Positions 43,377 through 52,232 of a DNA stretch of 60,085 nt are shown one piece after another. A model generated the notes under the pieces. It was not told the origin of the DNA. It made no database searches and worked only from the letters and a program-made list of their open reading frames with translations. Numbering within the stretch: the first letter of the stretch is position 1; each line of letters opens with the position of its first letter. The position numbers were made by a program, and so were the translations under genes. The stretch is from an uncultured Lachnospiraceae bacterium (GTDB lineage: Bacteria; Bacillota; Clostridia; Lachnospirales; Lachnospiraceae): positions 1 to 60,085 of the forward strand of contig CAOKWI010000021.1 in assembly GCA_948473115.1 (NCBI GenBank). Direction: 5' to 3'.

Positions 43377-43603
43377 GCATCTTAAATGAAATAGGTGGGT
43401 GACAATCCACATCTCCTAACCATGGGCGACGGCTGCCTGTGTGCATCTAAAAACAGGAAAACATTTAAGGATTATTTCATAATTGGCGTATTATAATGGA
43501 GCCACAATCAAAACAGCATCCGTGCGTGCGGCTGGCGTACTGATATGTCCGGGGCATTGACACGTCTGGCGCGTTGTCGCACGGAGGCGGAAGGAGTGGT
43601 GAA

Positions 43604-45952
43604 ATGTATCTAAGGATCCTGGGAAAAGACCTGAAACGCAAGAAGACAATGAATCTGATCATGCTGATCTTCATTATCCTTGCGGCGACTTTTATGTCCA
43701 GCAGCGCCAACAACCTGATCACGGTGGTGACGGCACTGGACGATTATTTCGAGATGGCGGAGGTGCCGGATTACTGGTATGCCACGCCCCTGGAAAGCGA
43801 GACCGCGCGCTTTCAGGCGTTTGCGGCGGAGCATGGCTATGAACTGAAAACAACGGAAATGGTCCAGATCGCCCCCGGGGACATTTCCGTAAGCGGAGAA
43901 ACCTTCGATTACAGCAATGCGGTGTCGATTTCAACGCTTTCCGGCACGAAGGTCTTTGACGAAGACGGGCAGGAGATCCTGCAGGTGGGTGACGGGGAGA
44001 TCTATGTGTCAAACGAGATTTTCCGGTCGGAAGCCAATGACTTTTACAATGGCTGTTGCATCGAGATCGACACGGGGACAGGCAGAAAGGAATTTACCCT
44101 GAAGGGATATACGAAGGATGCACTCTATGGTTCGTCTATGATCGGCATGACCCGGTTTCTTGTCAGTGAAAAGGATTATCAGTTTTTTGATCTTCCGGAC
44201 AGTACAAAGCTTTATACGCTGCTCGTTTATACGGAGGACGAAGCTTATCAGGAAAGGGTGGACCGGCTGGATCTGAGCACTGTCATGAATGTGGACTATT
44301 CCACGATTAAAATGGTGTATGTCATGGATACGCTGATCGCGGCGGTGATCTTTGTGGTCAGTGTCTGTCTGGTCATGATTTCCCTGGTGATCCTGCGGTT
44401 CACCATTCACTTTACTTTGAGCGAGGAATACCGGGAGATCGGTGTCATGAAGGCCATCGGGATCCCTGACGGCAGGATCCGCGGGCTTTATATCGTGAAA
44501 TACCTTGCCATTTCCGTAGTCGGCGCGGCTCTGGGGCTGATCCTGAGTGTGCCCTTCGGCAACCTGCTGATCGGCAGTGTGTCGGAAAACATCATCATAT
44601 CGGGGGGGAGCAGAATCTACCTGAATGTGGTTTTCGCGGCGGTCACAGCGGCGGTGGTGGTGCTGTTCTGCTATTCCTGCACCAGGAAGATCCGGAGGTT
44701 TTCCCCCATCGATGCCATCCGGAACGGGGAGACGGGAGAACGTTATTCCAGGAAAGGGATGATCCATTTAAGCAGATCTTTTCTTGGGCCTGTTCCGTTT
44801 ATGGCGTTGAACGATATTCTGAGCGGGATCAGAAGGTATGCTTCCATGCTGCTGATCTTTACCATTGGCCTGCTGCTGATCATCCTTCCCGTAAATACCG
44901 TCAATACCCTTCAGTCGGATAAGATGGTGGCGTTTTTCAACGTGGCGGAATGTGATCATGTGATCACCCAGGAACTACTGTTTTACGCCAACGGGCACAA
45001 CAGGGAAATGATCGAGGATAACCTGGAGGCTGTCAGGAGGGTTCTGCGGGAGCATCAGGTGGAAGCGGATGTTTTCCAGGAAATCATGTTCCGGTTCACT
45101 GTCTCTTACGGGGACAGGAAGAGCTCTTCCCTTGCATTCCAGGGGACAGGGCAGGTAACGGCGGACCAATATACCTATCTGGAGGGGACGCCGCCCCGGA
45201 ATGAAAATGAGGTAGCCCTGAGTCACGTTACCGCGGACAGGATCGGCGCAGGAGTAGGCGACCAGGTGGAGATCAGCATGGGGGAGGAAACCAGGAAATA
45301 TACCGTATGTGCCATCAACCAGTCCATGAACAATCTGGGGGAGGGAATCCGTTTTTACCAGGAAGCGGATGTTGACTATGATCTTGCGGTGGGATGCTTC
45401 GGCATACAGATCGCCTACAGGGATGATCCCGGCGGCAGAACCATGGAGGAGAGAAAGGAACTGCTACAGGAGGCGTTCCCGGAAGATACTGTTTACACTA
45501 TAGTCGAATATATCAATTATATGATAGGGAATGTGGCGGAGCAGATCGAAGGGGTAAAAAGTCTGATCCTGGGGATTGTCCTCTGTATCAATATCCTGGT
45601 CGCGGTACTGATGGTAAGAAGCTTCCTCACAAAGGAAAAGGGGGAGATTGCCATGCTCAAGGCCATTGGTTTCCGGGATTCCACGCTGGTTGCATGGCAG
45701 TCCCTGCGCATCGGGATCGTGCTGTTGCTCTCGGTCCTGGTGGGCACGGCGGTTTCCACCCCCCTTTCCGGGCTGGTGATAGGCCCCATATTCCGGATGA
45801 TGGGGGCATACAGCATCCAGTTTGAGGTTAAGGCCCTGGAGGTGTATGCGGTCTATCCCCTGATCCTGCTTACGGCCACCGTCCTGGCGGCTGCCATCGG
45901 CGCGCTGCGGCTGAGGAAAATCTCCGCATCGGAAACATCTAATGTGGAATAG
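43604..45952 (+). CDS. FtsX/MacB-type ABC transporter permease (782 aa)
   Basis: One TM at the N-terminus (about 14-35) is followed by an extracytoplasmic domain. A first FtsX core then shows VVSVCLVMISLVILRFTIHF, the coupling helix region SEEYREIGVMKAIGIPDGRI, and two more TMs. A second TM block starts near 420. A second FtsX core lies at the C-terminus with LTKEKGEIAMLKAIGFRDST. Two FtsX domains and eight or so TMs are typical of peptide-antibiotic-sensing or lipid-extracting permeases. AAGGAG precedes the ATG. It needs the ATPase encoded next, which is broken here. Confidence 0.9.
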   Translation: MYLRILGKDLKRKKTMNLIMLIFIILAATFMSSSANNLITVVTALDDYFEMAEVPDYWYATPLESETARFQAFAAEHGYELKTTEMVQIAPGDISVSGETFDYSNAVSISTLSGTKVFDEDGQEILQVGDGEIYVSNEIFRSEANDFYNGCCIEIDTGTGRKEFTLKGYTKDALYGSSMIGMTRFLVSEKDYQFFDLPDSTKLYTLLVYTEDEAYQERVDRLDLSTVMNVDYSTIKMVYVMDTLIAAVIFVVSVCLVMISLVILRFTIHFTLSEEYREIGVMKAIGIPDGRIRGLYIVKYLAISVVGAALGLILSVPFGNLLIGSVSENIIISGGSRIYLNVVFAAVTAAVVVLFCYSCTRKIRRFSPIDAIRNGETGERYSRKGMIHLSRSFLGPVPFMALNDILSGIRRYASMLLIFTIGLLLIILPVNTVNTLQSDKMVAFFNVAECDHVITQELLFYANGHNREMIEDNLEAVRRVLREHQVEADVFQEIMFRFTVSYGDRKSSSLAFQGTGQVTADQYTYLEGTPPRNENEVALSHVTADRIGAGVGDQVEISMGEETRKYTVCAINQSMNNLGEGIRFYQEADVDYDLAVGCFGIQIAYRDDPGGRTMEERKELLQEAFPEDTVYTIVEYINYMIGNVAEQIEGVKSLILGIVLCINILVAVLMVRSFLTKEKGEIAMLKAIGFRDSTLVAWQSLRIGIVLLLSVLVGTAVSTPLSGLVIGPIFRMMGAYSIQFEVKALEVYAVYPLILLTATVLAAAIGALRLRKISASETSNVE

Positions 45953-46078
45953 TGTGAGAAGGATTTCTAAGCGGTCATAGTACGCCCGCCAGGAAATTCT
46001 AAATCTCACACTGGAATGTGTGTGTCGGCTGCGCTGGCATGGCGGAAGTGTGAGAAGAGCTTTATATGGAGGATTGAA

Positions 46079-46684
46079 ATGGAAAATATATTGGAAGTAA
46101 AGGATCTCTGTAAAACCTATATCATAAACAAACGGCAGAACAATGTGCTGAAAAACGTAAGCTTCACCGTCCCGGAGGGGGAGATGGTGGCGGTCATGGG
46201 TCCCTCCGGCTCCGGGAAATCCACGCTTTTATACGCGGTTTCCGGCATGGATTCCATTACCGCAGGGCAGGTGGATTTCTGCGGAAGGGACATTGCCGGA
46301 CTGCACCCGAAGGAACTTGCGGATCTGCGTCTGGATGCAATGGGATTTATCTTCCAGCAGATGTATATGCTGAAAAACCTGACCATACTGGACAATATCA
46401 TCCTGCCCGCGTGCCAGTCGGGGAAGCTTCAGGAGAGCCGCCGGGATACGGTAAGGCGGGGACAGGATCTGATGCGGAAGCTGGGGATCATCGAGACTGC
46501 CGAAAATGATATCAACGAGGTCTCCGGGGGACAGCTGCAGAGAGCCTGTATCTGCCGGAGCATGATCAACAGGCCCCGGATGATATTTGCCGACGTAAAA
46601 TGGAGTATGGTTTTGATTGTGTATTGTGTGTATAGCGTTCAGAAAAAGAGGAAAAAAGGAACACTATACACAAATAGAGCCTAA
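46079..46684 (+). pseudogene. ABC transporter ATPase truncated at Walker B by element insertion
   Basis: The first 171 codons are a normal LolD/MacB-type ATPase: EVKDLCKTY, Walker A GPSGSGKSTL, Q-loop FIFQQMYML and signature VSGGQLQRACICRSM. The Walker B run is RMIFAD. The next residue should begin the EPTGALD motif, but after the Asp (codon at 46592-46594) the frame continues into unrelated, AT-rich sequence and stops at 46682-46684. The last third (catalytic Glu, D-loop, switch His) is lost, so the product cannot hydrolyse ATP. The missing 3' part should lie beyond the right end of the integrated element. Confidence 0.88.
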
Positions 46685-46837
46685 GATGTGTATAGCGTTA
46701 TCAGAATAAAAGGAAGCAAAAGCAGGTGGAAGGGCATAGCCCTGAAGCCGTTTTTTATTGCCCAAATTAGACAAAGCGGTGCAGGATGTTTGTGAACTAT
46801 TCCGGATAGCTTTTTCCAGGGAAGATGGTATAGTGTT
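46628..46837. repeat. GTGTATAGCGTT repeats at the element end
   Basis: GTGTATAGCGTTC (46628-46640) is mirrored by GAACACTATACAC (46659-46671), with one mismatch. A direct copy GTGTATAGCGTT lies at 46688-46699 and a shorter TATAGTGTT at 46829-46837. The first and last copies are each followed by a related purine tract (GAAAAAGAGGAA). The set lies within 250 bases of the element boundary, suggesting recombinase or replication protein sites. Confidence 0.6.
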
Positions 46838-46870
46838 GTCCTGAAAAAGAGGAAGGGAGGATTAAGCAGT

Positions 46871-47089
46871 ATGGCACAGCAGGAAAGGATGTCCGGTGCG
46901 GCAAGAGAGAAACGCAACTGCTGGAGGCGGGGAAACGGCTCCTACAGTTACCGAGGGGAACTGAAACGGGGGATTGCGCTAAACAAGAAATACCTGAACC
47001 GGAAAGTACGCCGCAGCGCAGACACCGTCCCCAGGGGGAAAGGCTACCGGAAGATATGCCGGACAGTCAATATGGTGAATTTTACTTAA
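46871..47089 (+). CDS. Small basic protein of the integrative element (72 aa)
   Basis: A 72-residue, Arg/Lys-rich protein (AAREKRNCWRRGNGSYSYRG, KYLNRKVRRS) with no TM. GGGAGGATTAAGCAGT precedes the ATG, and a terminator follows. The high positive charge suggests nucleic-acid binding. Similar small basic proteins are familiar from Firmicutes integrative elements, but I cannot assign a function. Confidence 0.7.
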   Translation: MAQQERMSGAAREKRNCWRRGNGSYSYRGELKRGIALNKKYLNRKVRRSADTVPRGKGYRKICRTVNMVNFT

Positions 47090-47094
47090 AGCAC

Positions 47095-47132
47095 AGCCAT
47101 GCACTTTCGCTTAAAGGGTGCATGGCCTTTTT
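47095..47132 (+). terminator. Rho-independent terminator
   Basis: AGCCATGCAC (about 47095-47104) pairs with GTGCATGGC (47119-47127). TTTTT follows. It directly follows the small basic protein gene. Confidence 0.85.
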
Positions 47133-47192
47133 GTTGGAAAAAGCCGCGGAGCAGGCTAAGGCTGCATGATCTTGAGGATTGGAGGGATGGGC

Positions 47193-48131
47193 ATGGATGA
47201 GGAAAGCATCCGCCAGGACAGGGAACTGGCAAGGGCGGCGATCAAAGGGCTGACTTCTTATGCAGAGCAGATCGCGCATCAGGGGAAGGATGAAGAAATA
47301 GGGCAGGTAAGGAGCCTGGTTGACGCATTGAGCCTGTATTGGGGAGTGGATGGAAAGAAAGACTGGACGGGGGAATTTGATCACAAAGTCCGGCAGGCCA
47401 GGCAGAAAAGGGACACGCCGCGGCAACGCTCCGGCATAATCCGGATCAAGGCAGTCATGGGACTGTGCCGGTATGCGGAGGAAATGGCCGAGGCCCAGGG
47501 CATGGAGGAAATAGGGAGAATCCAGGAGATCCCGGACGTCATCAGGCGCATGGGGGAGGCTTTGGAAATGTGCCAGGGCGACATTGAAAATGCCTGCCGC
47601 AAAATCGGAAATATCGCAGAAACACTGAAGAAACCACAGCAGACCATGGAGCACGGAGGGAGCAGGGTGGATAGCGAACAGCAGATCGGCAAATTTAACA
47701 GGGAGAATGCCCCTTTTTACATTGTCGATCATGGGAACGGTAAATACAGCTTATGCCTTGCCTTTACTTTTCTTGAAGGGGAATATAAGGAGTTTGGGCA
47801 GGATGCGTTTAACCGTTATGCACTGGAAACCGGTGAACCGGTTATGGATGATATGGGGCTGTTTGCGCATGGAAGTGGATATGAGTGGCAGACTGTCTTT
47901 GAGAAAGCATTTGAGAGTGATCCTGAAAGCAACAGGATACAATACGATTGCGAAGCCGGCGGGTTCTTCTGCTATGCAGAAAGCCTGTCCCTGCTGGAGG
48001 ATTTTGGCACTCGTTTCAGGGCTGTCTGCATGGATGGGGAGAAATTTGCAGAACTTGTCAGCAGGGCATTGAAAGAGGCTGCGGGACAGCAGTGCATGCA
48101 GGGAGCCATAGGCATGGGCGAAATAAAATAA
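47193..48131 (+). CDS. Two-part protein with C-terminal Imm51-like domain (312 aa)
   Basis: The N-terminal 145 residues are helical and charged, including a paired segment (ELARAAIKGLTSYAEQIAHQ and IRIKAVMGLCRYAEEMAEAQ) that looks like an internal duplication. The C-terminal half (about 165-300) has the pattern YIVDHGNGKYSLCLAFTFLE, LFAHGSGYEWQTVFEKAFES, IQYDCEAGGFFCYAESLSLL and a final ALKEAAG helix. It resembles Imm51 polyimmunity-type domains. That assignment rests on memory of the family pattern. The ATG at 47193 has GGAGGG 6 bases upstream. No toxin gene is adjacent. Confidence 0.6.
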   Translation: MDEESIRQDRELARAAIKGLTSYAEQIAHQGKDEEIGQVRSLVDALSLYWGVDGKKDWTGEFDHKVRQARQKRDTPRQRSGIIRIKAVMGLCRYAEEMAEAQGMEEIGRIQEIPDVIRRMGEALEMCQGDIENACRKIGNIAETLKKPQQTMEHGGSRVDSEQQIGKFNRENAPFYIVDHGNGKYSLCLAFTFLEGEYKEFGQDAFNRYALETGEPVMDDMGLFAHGSGYEWQTVFEKAFESDPESNRIQYDCEAGGFFCYAESLSLLEDFGTRFRAVCMDGEKFAELVSRALKEAAGQQCMQGAIGMGEIK

Positions 48132-48198
48132 ATATATCTGCCTGACCATGGGTATCTATGATCCCAAGAAAAAAAGCATAAGGAATGAGGTATAAACG

Positions 48199-48519
48199 AT
48201 GAAAAGGGAGCAGATTGAACGGCTGAAAGAAACATACCCCACAGGAACACCGATAGAATTATCGGAGATGGCAGGGGAGCCTCAGATGAAAAAAGGGCTG
48301 AAAGGAACAGTGACCAAAGTAGATGATGCCGGGCAGATACATGTCCGCTGGGAGAACGGGAGCAGCCTGGCCTTAAATGCAGAGCAGGATGATTTCTGCA
48401 TTGGCCGGAGTTCGAAAGAAACTGAAACCGACAGATTGCTGCAGGAATACAGGAGGGATGCGGACGGGATGCAGGAGCCTGGCAGTATATGGGCCACAGG
48501 CATGGGTGGGATACAATAA
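48199..48519 (+). CDS. DUF4314 domain protein (106 aa)
   Basis: Residues 5-70 match the DUF4314 pattern: RLKETYPTGTPIELSEMAGE, then KGLKGTVTKVDDAGQIHVRW and ENGSSLALNAEQDDF. This is a small SH3-like beta barrel found repeatedly on Firmicutes mobile elements. The last 35 residues are a polar tail. Function unknown. AGGAATGAGGTATAAACG precedes the ATG. Confidence 0.85.
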   Translation: MKREQIERLKETYPTGTPIELSEMAGEPQMKKGLKGTVTKVDDAGQIHVRWENGSSLALNAEQDDFCIGRSSKETETDRLLQEYRRDADGMQEPGSIWATGMGGIQ

Positions 48520-48550
48520 AAAGTGAATAGAACCAGGCTGCCGCAGGATG

Positions 48551-48591
48551 CGGCCAGGCTTTCCGTTATGGCGGGGACCTGGCCGTTTTTT
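48551..48591 (+). terminator. Rho-independent terminator
   Basis: CGGCCAGG (48551-48558) pairs with CCTGGCCG (48578-48585) and TTTTTT follows (48586-48591). It lies 32 bases after the DUF4314 gene. Confidence 0.85.
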
Positions 48592-48638
48592 GATGCCCTG
48601 CGGAGGCTGGACTAAAAAGATAGAAAGGATGGAAAGAC

Positions 48639-49325
48639 ATGGCATCTAAATTTATGAGTGACATGCCGCTTGCAGGGATGGAGGCACAGATGCAGCAGGT
48701 TCCGGGATTTAGGCCGAGGAAGTGCGGGATGTCCGTCAGCAGGCTGGAGCTGACGCAGGCACGGGGAGGCTGCAGCGGGAAGGCGGAAGGGCAGGGAAAC
48801 TGCGGGCCGCCAGGCGGGAGCAGGCCCTGCGGCAGCCCTGGAGGCGGCTGTGGGCGCTTTCCCTGCCTCCTCGGACGTTTTACCGATGAAGTAGGGTTTG
48901 GCCCATTTACAGACCGCGTGTCGCGCCTGGAAGGCAGCGCAGGGAGCGCGTTCCGGGATGAGGGGCACAGGGAACGGTTCCAGATCCAGTGGAAGGCACA
49001 GGCGGACGTCCCCGACAGGGATGCCATGTGTGCCGCCCTTTACCTGCTGACGGCAGACGGGATGCTGTGGGGGATGGCTGCCCAGGCGGTCCGGCCGGAG
49101 CTGATCGACTTTGCCTCCGTCTGCATCAGGGGCATCGGACTGGACGGCTATGTGCTGTTCCATTCCGCAAAGGATCTGTATAAGGGGACCAACCGGCTGA
49201 GCCTGTCGGAGCTTACCGACCCGGAACTGGTAAGCGATGGGACGTTCTGGACGGTGATCACGGCATTCCTGATCCGCAGGTATGGAGCGGAGGCATTGGA
49301 GGAAGAAAGGAGCAGCGGATGTTAA
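48639..49325 (+). CDS. Element protein with DUF6075-like C-terminus, possibly a frameshift join (228 aa)
   Basis: The first 28 residues (MASKFMSDMPLAGMEAQMQQ, VPGFRPRK) look like the start of a separate small element protein. Residues 40-80 are Gly/Cys/Pro-rich and unlike real protein; another frame over the same bases gives an Arg/Gln-rich helix and a stop near 48890. From about 100 on (FRDEGHRERFQIQWKAQADV, DRDAMCAALYLLTADGMLWG, AFLIRRYGAEALEE) it has a DUF6075-like helical domain. Two genes joined by a frameshift, or an overlapping pair, are likely. GTG 48918 could start the second one. Confidence 0.5.
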   Translation: MASKFMSDMPLAGMEAQMQQVPGFRPRKCGMSVSRLELTQARGGCSGKAEGQGNCGPPGGSRPCGSPGGGCGRFPCLLGRFTDEVGFGPFTDRVSRLEGSAGSAFRDEGHRERFQIQWKAQADVPDRDAMCAALYLLTADGMLWGMAAQAVRPELIDFASVCIRGIGLDGYVLFHSAKDLYKGTNRLSLSELTDPELVSDGTFWTVITAFLIRRYGAEALEEERSSGC

Positions 49326-50959
49326 AGGTATATCTGAGCAATATCGCTACATCAGAAGGGCTGTGGCTGGCATTCCCCATGGGGAGCCAGGAAAGGCAGG
49401 AGGCCATGAAGTTTGGCGGAGAGGGTACAAATGAGATCGGGGCAGCCACAAGCCCGCTGGAGGGGTTAAAGACGCATCTGGAGGGGATGACGCTGCAGGC
49501 CGGACAGGGCATACGGGAACTGGAGTTTTTAGACCAGCATACGGACTGCATGACAGAAAAGGAAAAAAGTATATTCCAGGCGGCACTGGAGATCGAGAAT
49601 CCGCGCAGTGTGATGGAGATCGTAAACCTGTCCTGCAGCCTAGATAAGTTTGTTCTCTATGAAGGCGTTTCCAGCCATGAGGAACTTGGGAGGCGTGTGC
49701 TGGGCAACGAGGAAATGCCAGAGAAGGTTGCCCTTTACCTGGATTATGGGGCAGCCGGTGAAAAGTACGCAGGCAGCCATGCCGGGTGCTTTACAGATCT
49801 GGGGTATGTGGTCCGCACGGGGGAAGCCCTGGAGCCGCTCTATGACGGGAAGTACCTGCCTGAACCCGGATACGACAGGTCGTGCGTCATTAAGGCATGG
49901 CTGAGCTCCCCTTACTACGCCGCGGGGAATTACCGGCATTACCCCGTTTCCCTCCCGGCATCGGATGACAGGCTTGCCCTGGCAGAGGAAAAGCTGGGAT
50001 GGAGGAAACTGGAAGAATATAAGGTGGCCTATATCAGCTGCCCTGTCCGGGAACTGGAATCCTGCCTGCCATTTTCCAGGGATGTCAGGGAGATGAACGC
50101 ATTTGCAGGGCTGCTGGCAGAAAGGAACATCCTGGGAGATGCCAGGACAAGGGAAAAGCTGTTTGCGGTGCTTGAGGCGGAGGTGCCTGAAAATATGGCG
50201 GAAGCTATGGAGATCGCCGCAGGGCTGGATCGGTACACCATGCTGCCGGAGGAAGTAAAGACAGCAGAGGATTATGCGGTTTACTATATGAAGGCCGAGC
50301 AGATGGATATAGATATAGACGCAGACCTCCAGCTGTTCATTGATTATAAAGCCTATGGGGAATTCCGGATGAGAAGGGACGGGGTGGTGCAGACGGAGCA
50401 TGGGCTGGTGCTGCGGGAGGACATCCCGATGGCGCAGCCTACGGAGGAACTGGAGGAATTCAAGCTGTTCAGCCCCCTGAAAGGAATTATGTACCCTTAT
50501 GATGAAGAATGGGGAGGCATTTCAGATCAGGCGGGGGAAGTAAGCTCCGAAGAATTATGCCTGTATGAGGATAAGATACTGGAGAGGATCGGGCAGGAAC
50601 GCCTGGAGGAAGAAGGGGAAAGAGGGCTTGCCGTCTACCTCGGCAACCGCCTGCTGAAACGGAAAGTATTCAGCATGAACCCCACCGTGGAGATGTGGAA
50701 CGGGGAACTGTGGGGCGTGCTGGAGGTAAAAAGCCATGGCGCCCTGTCGCCCCAGGAGATGTCCGGGCTGATGGAGGAATGGCTGGGACAGGAATCCGAT
50801 GGCTGGGGGGAAGGCTTCGAGCAGCGGGAGATCAAGACAGAAGAAGGAGACCTCTGCGTCAGCTTCTGGCATTCCGGCGATGATTTCTTTATCAAGACGG
50901 AGCAGGAACTGAAGCAGCAGACACAGGCCCTTGGGATGAAGATGGGAGGAAACGGATGA
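49319..50959 (+). CDS. Large ArdA-like antirestriction protein (546 aa)
   Basis: ArdA proteins are acidic DNA mimics that block type I restriction enzymes during transfer. The first part (LKVYLSNIATSEGLWLAFPM, later SVMEIVNLSCSLDKFVLYEG and KVALYLDYGAAGEKYAGSHA) and a second similar unit (PENMAEAMEIAAGLDRYTML...FIDYKAYGEFRMRRDG) show two ArdA modules. These are the 'luna'-type repeats of the long Firmicutes version. The sequence is very rich in Glu and Asp. The gene overlaps both neighbours by a few bases (4 with the next). Confidence 0.78.
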   Translation: MLKVYLSNIATSEGLWLAFPMGSQERQEAMKFGGEGTNEIGAATSPLEGLKTHLEGMTLQAGQGIRELEFLDQHTDCMTEKEKSIFQAALEIENPRSVMEIVNLSCSLDKFVLYEGVSSHEELGRRVLGNEEMPEKVALYLDYGAAGEKYAGSHAGCFTDLGYVVRTGEALEPLYDGKYLPEPGYDRSCVIKAWLSSPYYAAGNYRHYPVSLPASDDRLALAEEKLGWRKLEEYKVAYISCPVRELESCLPFSRDVREMNAFAGLLAERNILGDARTREKLFAVLEAEVPENMAEAMEIAAGLDRYTMLPEEVKTAEDYAVYYMKAEQMDIDIDADLQLFIDYKAYGEFRMRRDGVVQTEHGLVLREDIPMAQPTEELEEFKLFSPLKGIMYPYDEEWGGISDQAGEVSSEELCLYEDKILERIGQERLEEEGERGLAVYLGNRLLKRKVFSMNPTVEMWNGELWGVLEVKSHGALSPQEMSGLMEEWLGQESDGWGEGFEQREIKTEEGDLCVSFWHSGDDFFIKTEQELKQQTQALGMKMGGNG

Positions 50960-52179
50960 TGCGTATGGAGGTAAACATCACGGCGGACTGTCACCGCGGC
51001 AGACGGGGGTATGACGGAGCGGTGCTGGAACTGCCTGCAAGCCCTTATGAAATCGGGGATGCGCTCTGGCGCGCCCGTGTGCCGGAAGGGGGAGGGTATG
51101 AACTCCACCGTTTTAATGGCTGGCCCCAGTTCATGACAAGCCATTTAATCCTTTCCGGACAAAAATCACTGGAGGAAATGAGCCTGCTGGCGGATTCTGT
51201 CAGCCGCATGGATGAAATCCAGCTTGGGACTTATGAGGGGGCAATACGACTGTGCGGGGAAAGGAAGGGAGATGTCCCTGTCACCACGAAGGAGCTGATC
51301 AACCTTGCTTTTTCCTTAGATGACTATGAATTCCATCCCGGCGTGACCAATGACTTAATCCTTGGGAGGGCCTGCATGGAGGGCGGCATGCTGGATCTGG
51401 TAGACCGCCTGCCGGATGGGGCAGAGGAACTGCTGGACCCTGTGAAAGTCGGGGAGATGCTGCGGCGCAGCGATAAGGGGGCATTCACACCCAGGGGATA
51501 TGTGTACCGCAGCGGCACGGCCGTCTGCCATGAGTTTTATGACGAGGAACACCTGCCGGCCTGCGGGGAAAACCACAAGGGCCTGCTCTCCCTGCGGATA
51601 GAAAAGCTGGATGCCCCTGATGCAGACAGCGGCGTATGGCTGGAGCTGCCTGCGGACGAAAAAGCCCTGGGGTGGGCGCTCCTGTCTGTCGGTGAGGAAT
51701 CCTTTGATGCCTGCCGGATCGCAGAAGCAAAGAGCATCATCCCGGCGTTTCAGTACCAGCTGGCAGGGGACGAGGACATCGGGAAGCTGAACACGCTGGC
51801 AGGACGCCTGCTGGAACTGCAGCAGGAGGCGCCGGGGGAGCTGATGCTCGTAAAATACAAGGCCGTGCTGGAGCTGGAGCAGTATCCTGACCTGGATATG
51901 GCGCTGGACATTGCCGCCAACCTGGGCTGTTACGATTTCAGCCCGGATGTCCTGTCGCCGGATGCATATGGGGAGTATGTCCTGCAGAGCGCCGGCATTG
52001 ACACAGGCGATCCTGCCTTTTCCCGCTTTGATTTCCGCGGGTACGGGGAGCGGCAGCTTGAAGGGGCAGGCTATGTGTTTACCCCCTATGGAGCCGTCAC
52101 CCGAGGCGGGCAGGAGTTCGTGCATGAATATACAGAACAGGAGCAGGCGTCCGGGCAGGGCATGGCGATGGAACAATAG
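50956..52179 (+). CDS. Second ArdA-like antirestriction protein (407 aa)
   Basis: It shares the modules of the preceding protein: FNGWPQFMTSHLILSGQKSL, then ELINLAFSLDDYEFHPGVTN, GEMLRRSDKGAFTPRGYVYR, and a second set (DMALDIAANLGCYDFSPDVL...YGEYVLQSAGID). Asp and Glu are abundant. The ATG overlaps the upstream stop (ATGATG). Two different-length ArdA proteins in tandem may act on different restriction enzymes; that is inference. Confidence 0.75.
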   Translation: MMRMEVNITADCHRGRRGYDGAVLELPASPYEIGDALWRARVPEGGGYELHRFNGWPQFMTSHLILSGQKSLEEMSLLADSVSRMDEIQLGTYEGAIRLCGERKGDVPVTTKELINLAFSLDDYEFHPGVTNDLILGRACMEGGMLDLVDRLPDGAEELLDPVKVGEMLRRSDKGAFTPRGYVYRSGTAVCHEFYDEEHLPACGENHKGLLSLRIEKLDAPDADSGVWLELPADEKALGWALLSVGEESFDACRIAEAKSIIPAFQYQLAGDEDIGKLNTLAGRLLELQQEAPGELMLVKYKAVLELEQYPDLDMALDIAANLGCYDFSPDVLSPDAYGEYVLQSAGIDTGDPAFSRFDFRGYGERQLEGAGYVFTPYGAVTRGGQEFVHEYTEQEQASGQGMAMEQ

Positions 52180-52232
52180 CACGGCGGCCGCAGGAAAGGA
52201 GGTGGTGCGGCATAGACAGCTTTATCTCATGG

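Noticed and set aside
43377..43603. Possible riboswitch or intron remnant in the gap before the FtsX-type permease
   Set aside because: The stretch AGGTGGGTGACAATCCACAT with flanks looked structured, but no known riboswitch core or intron domain V could be recognised, and pairing was weak.
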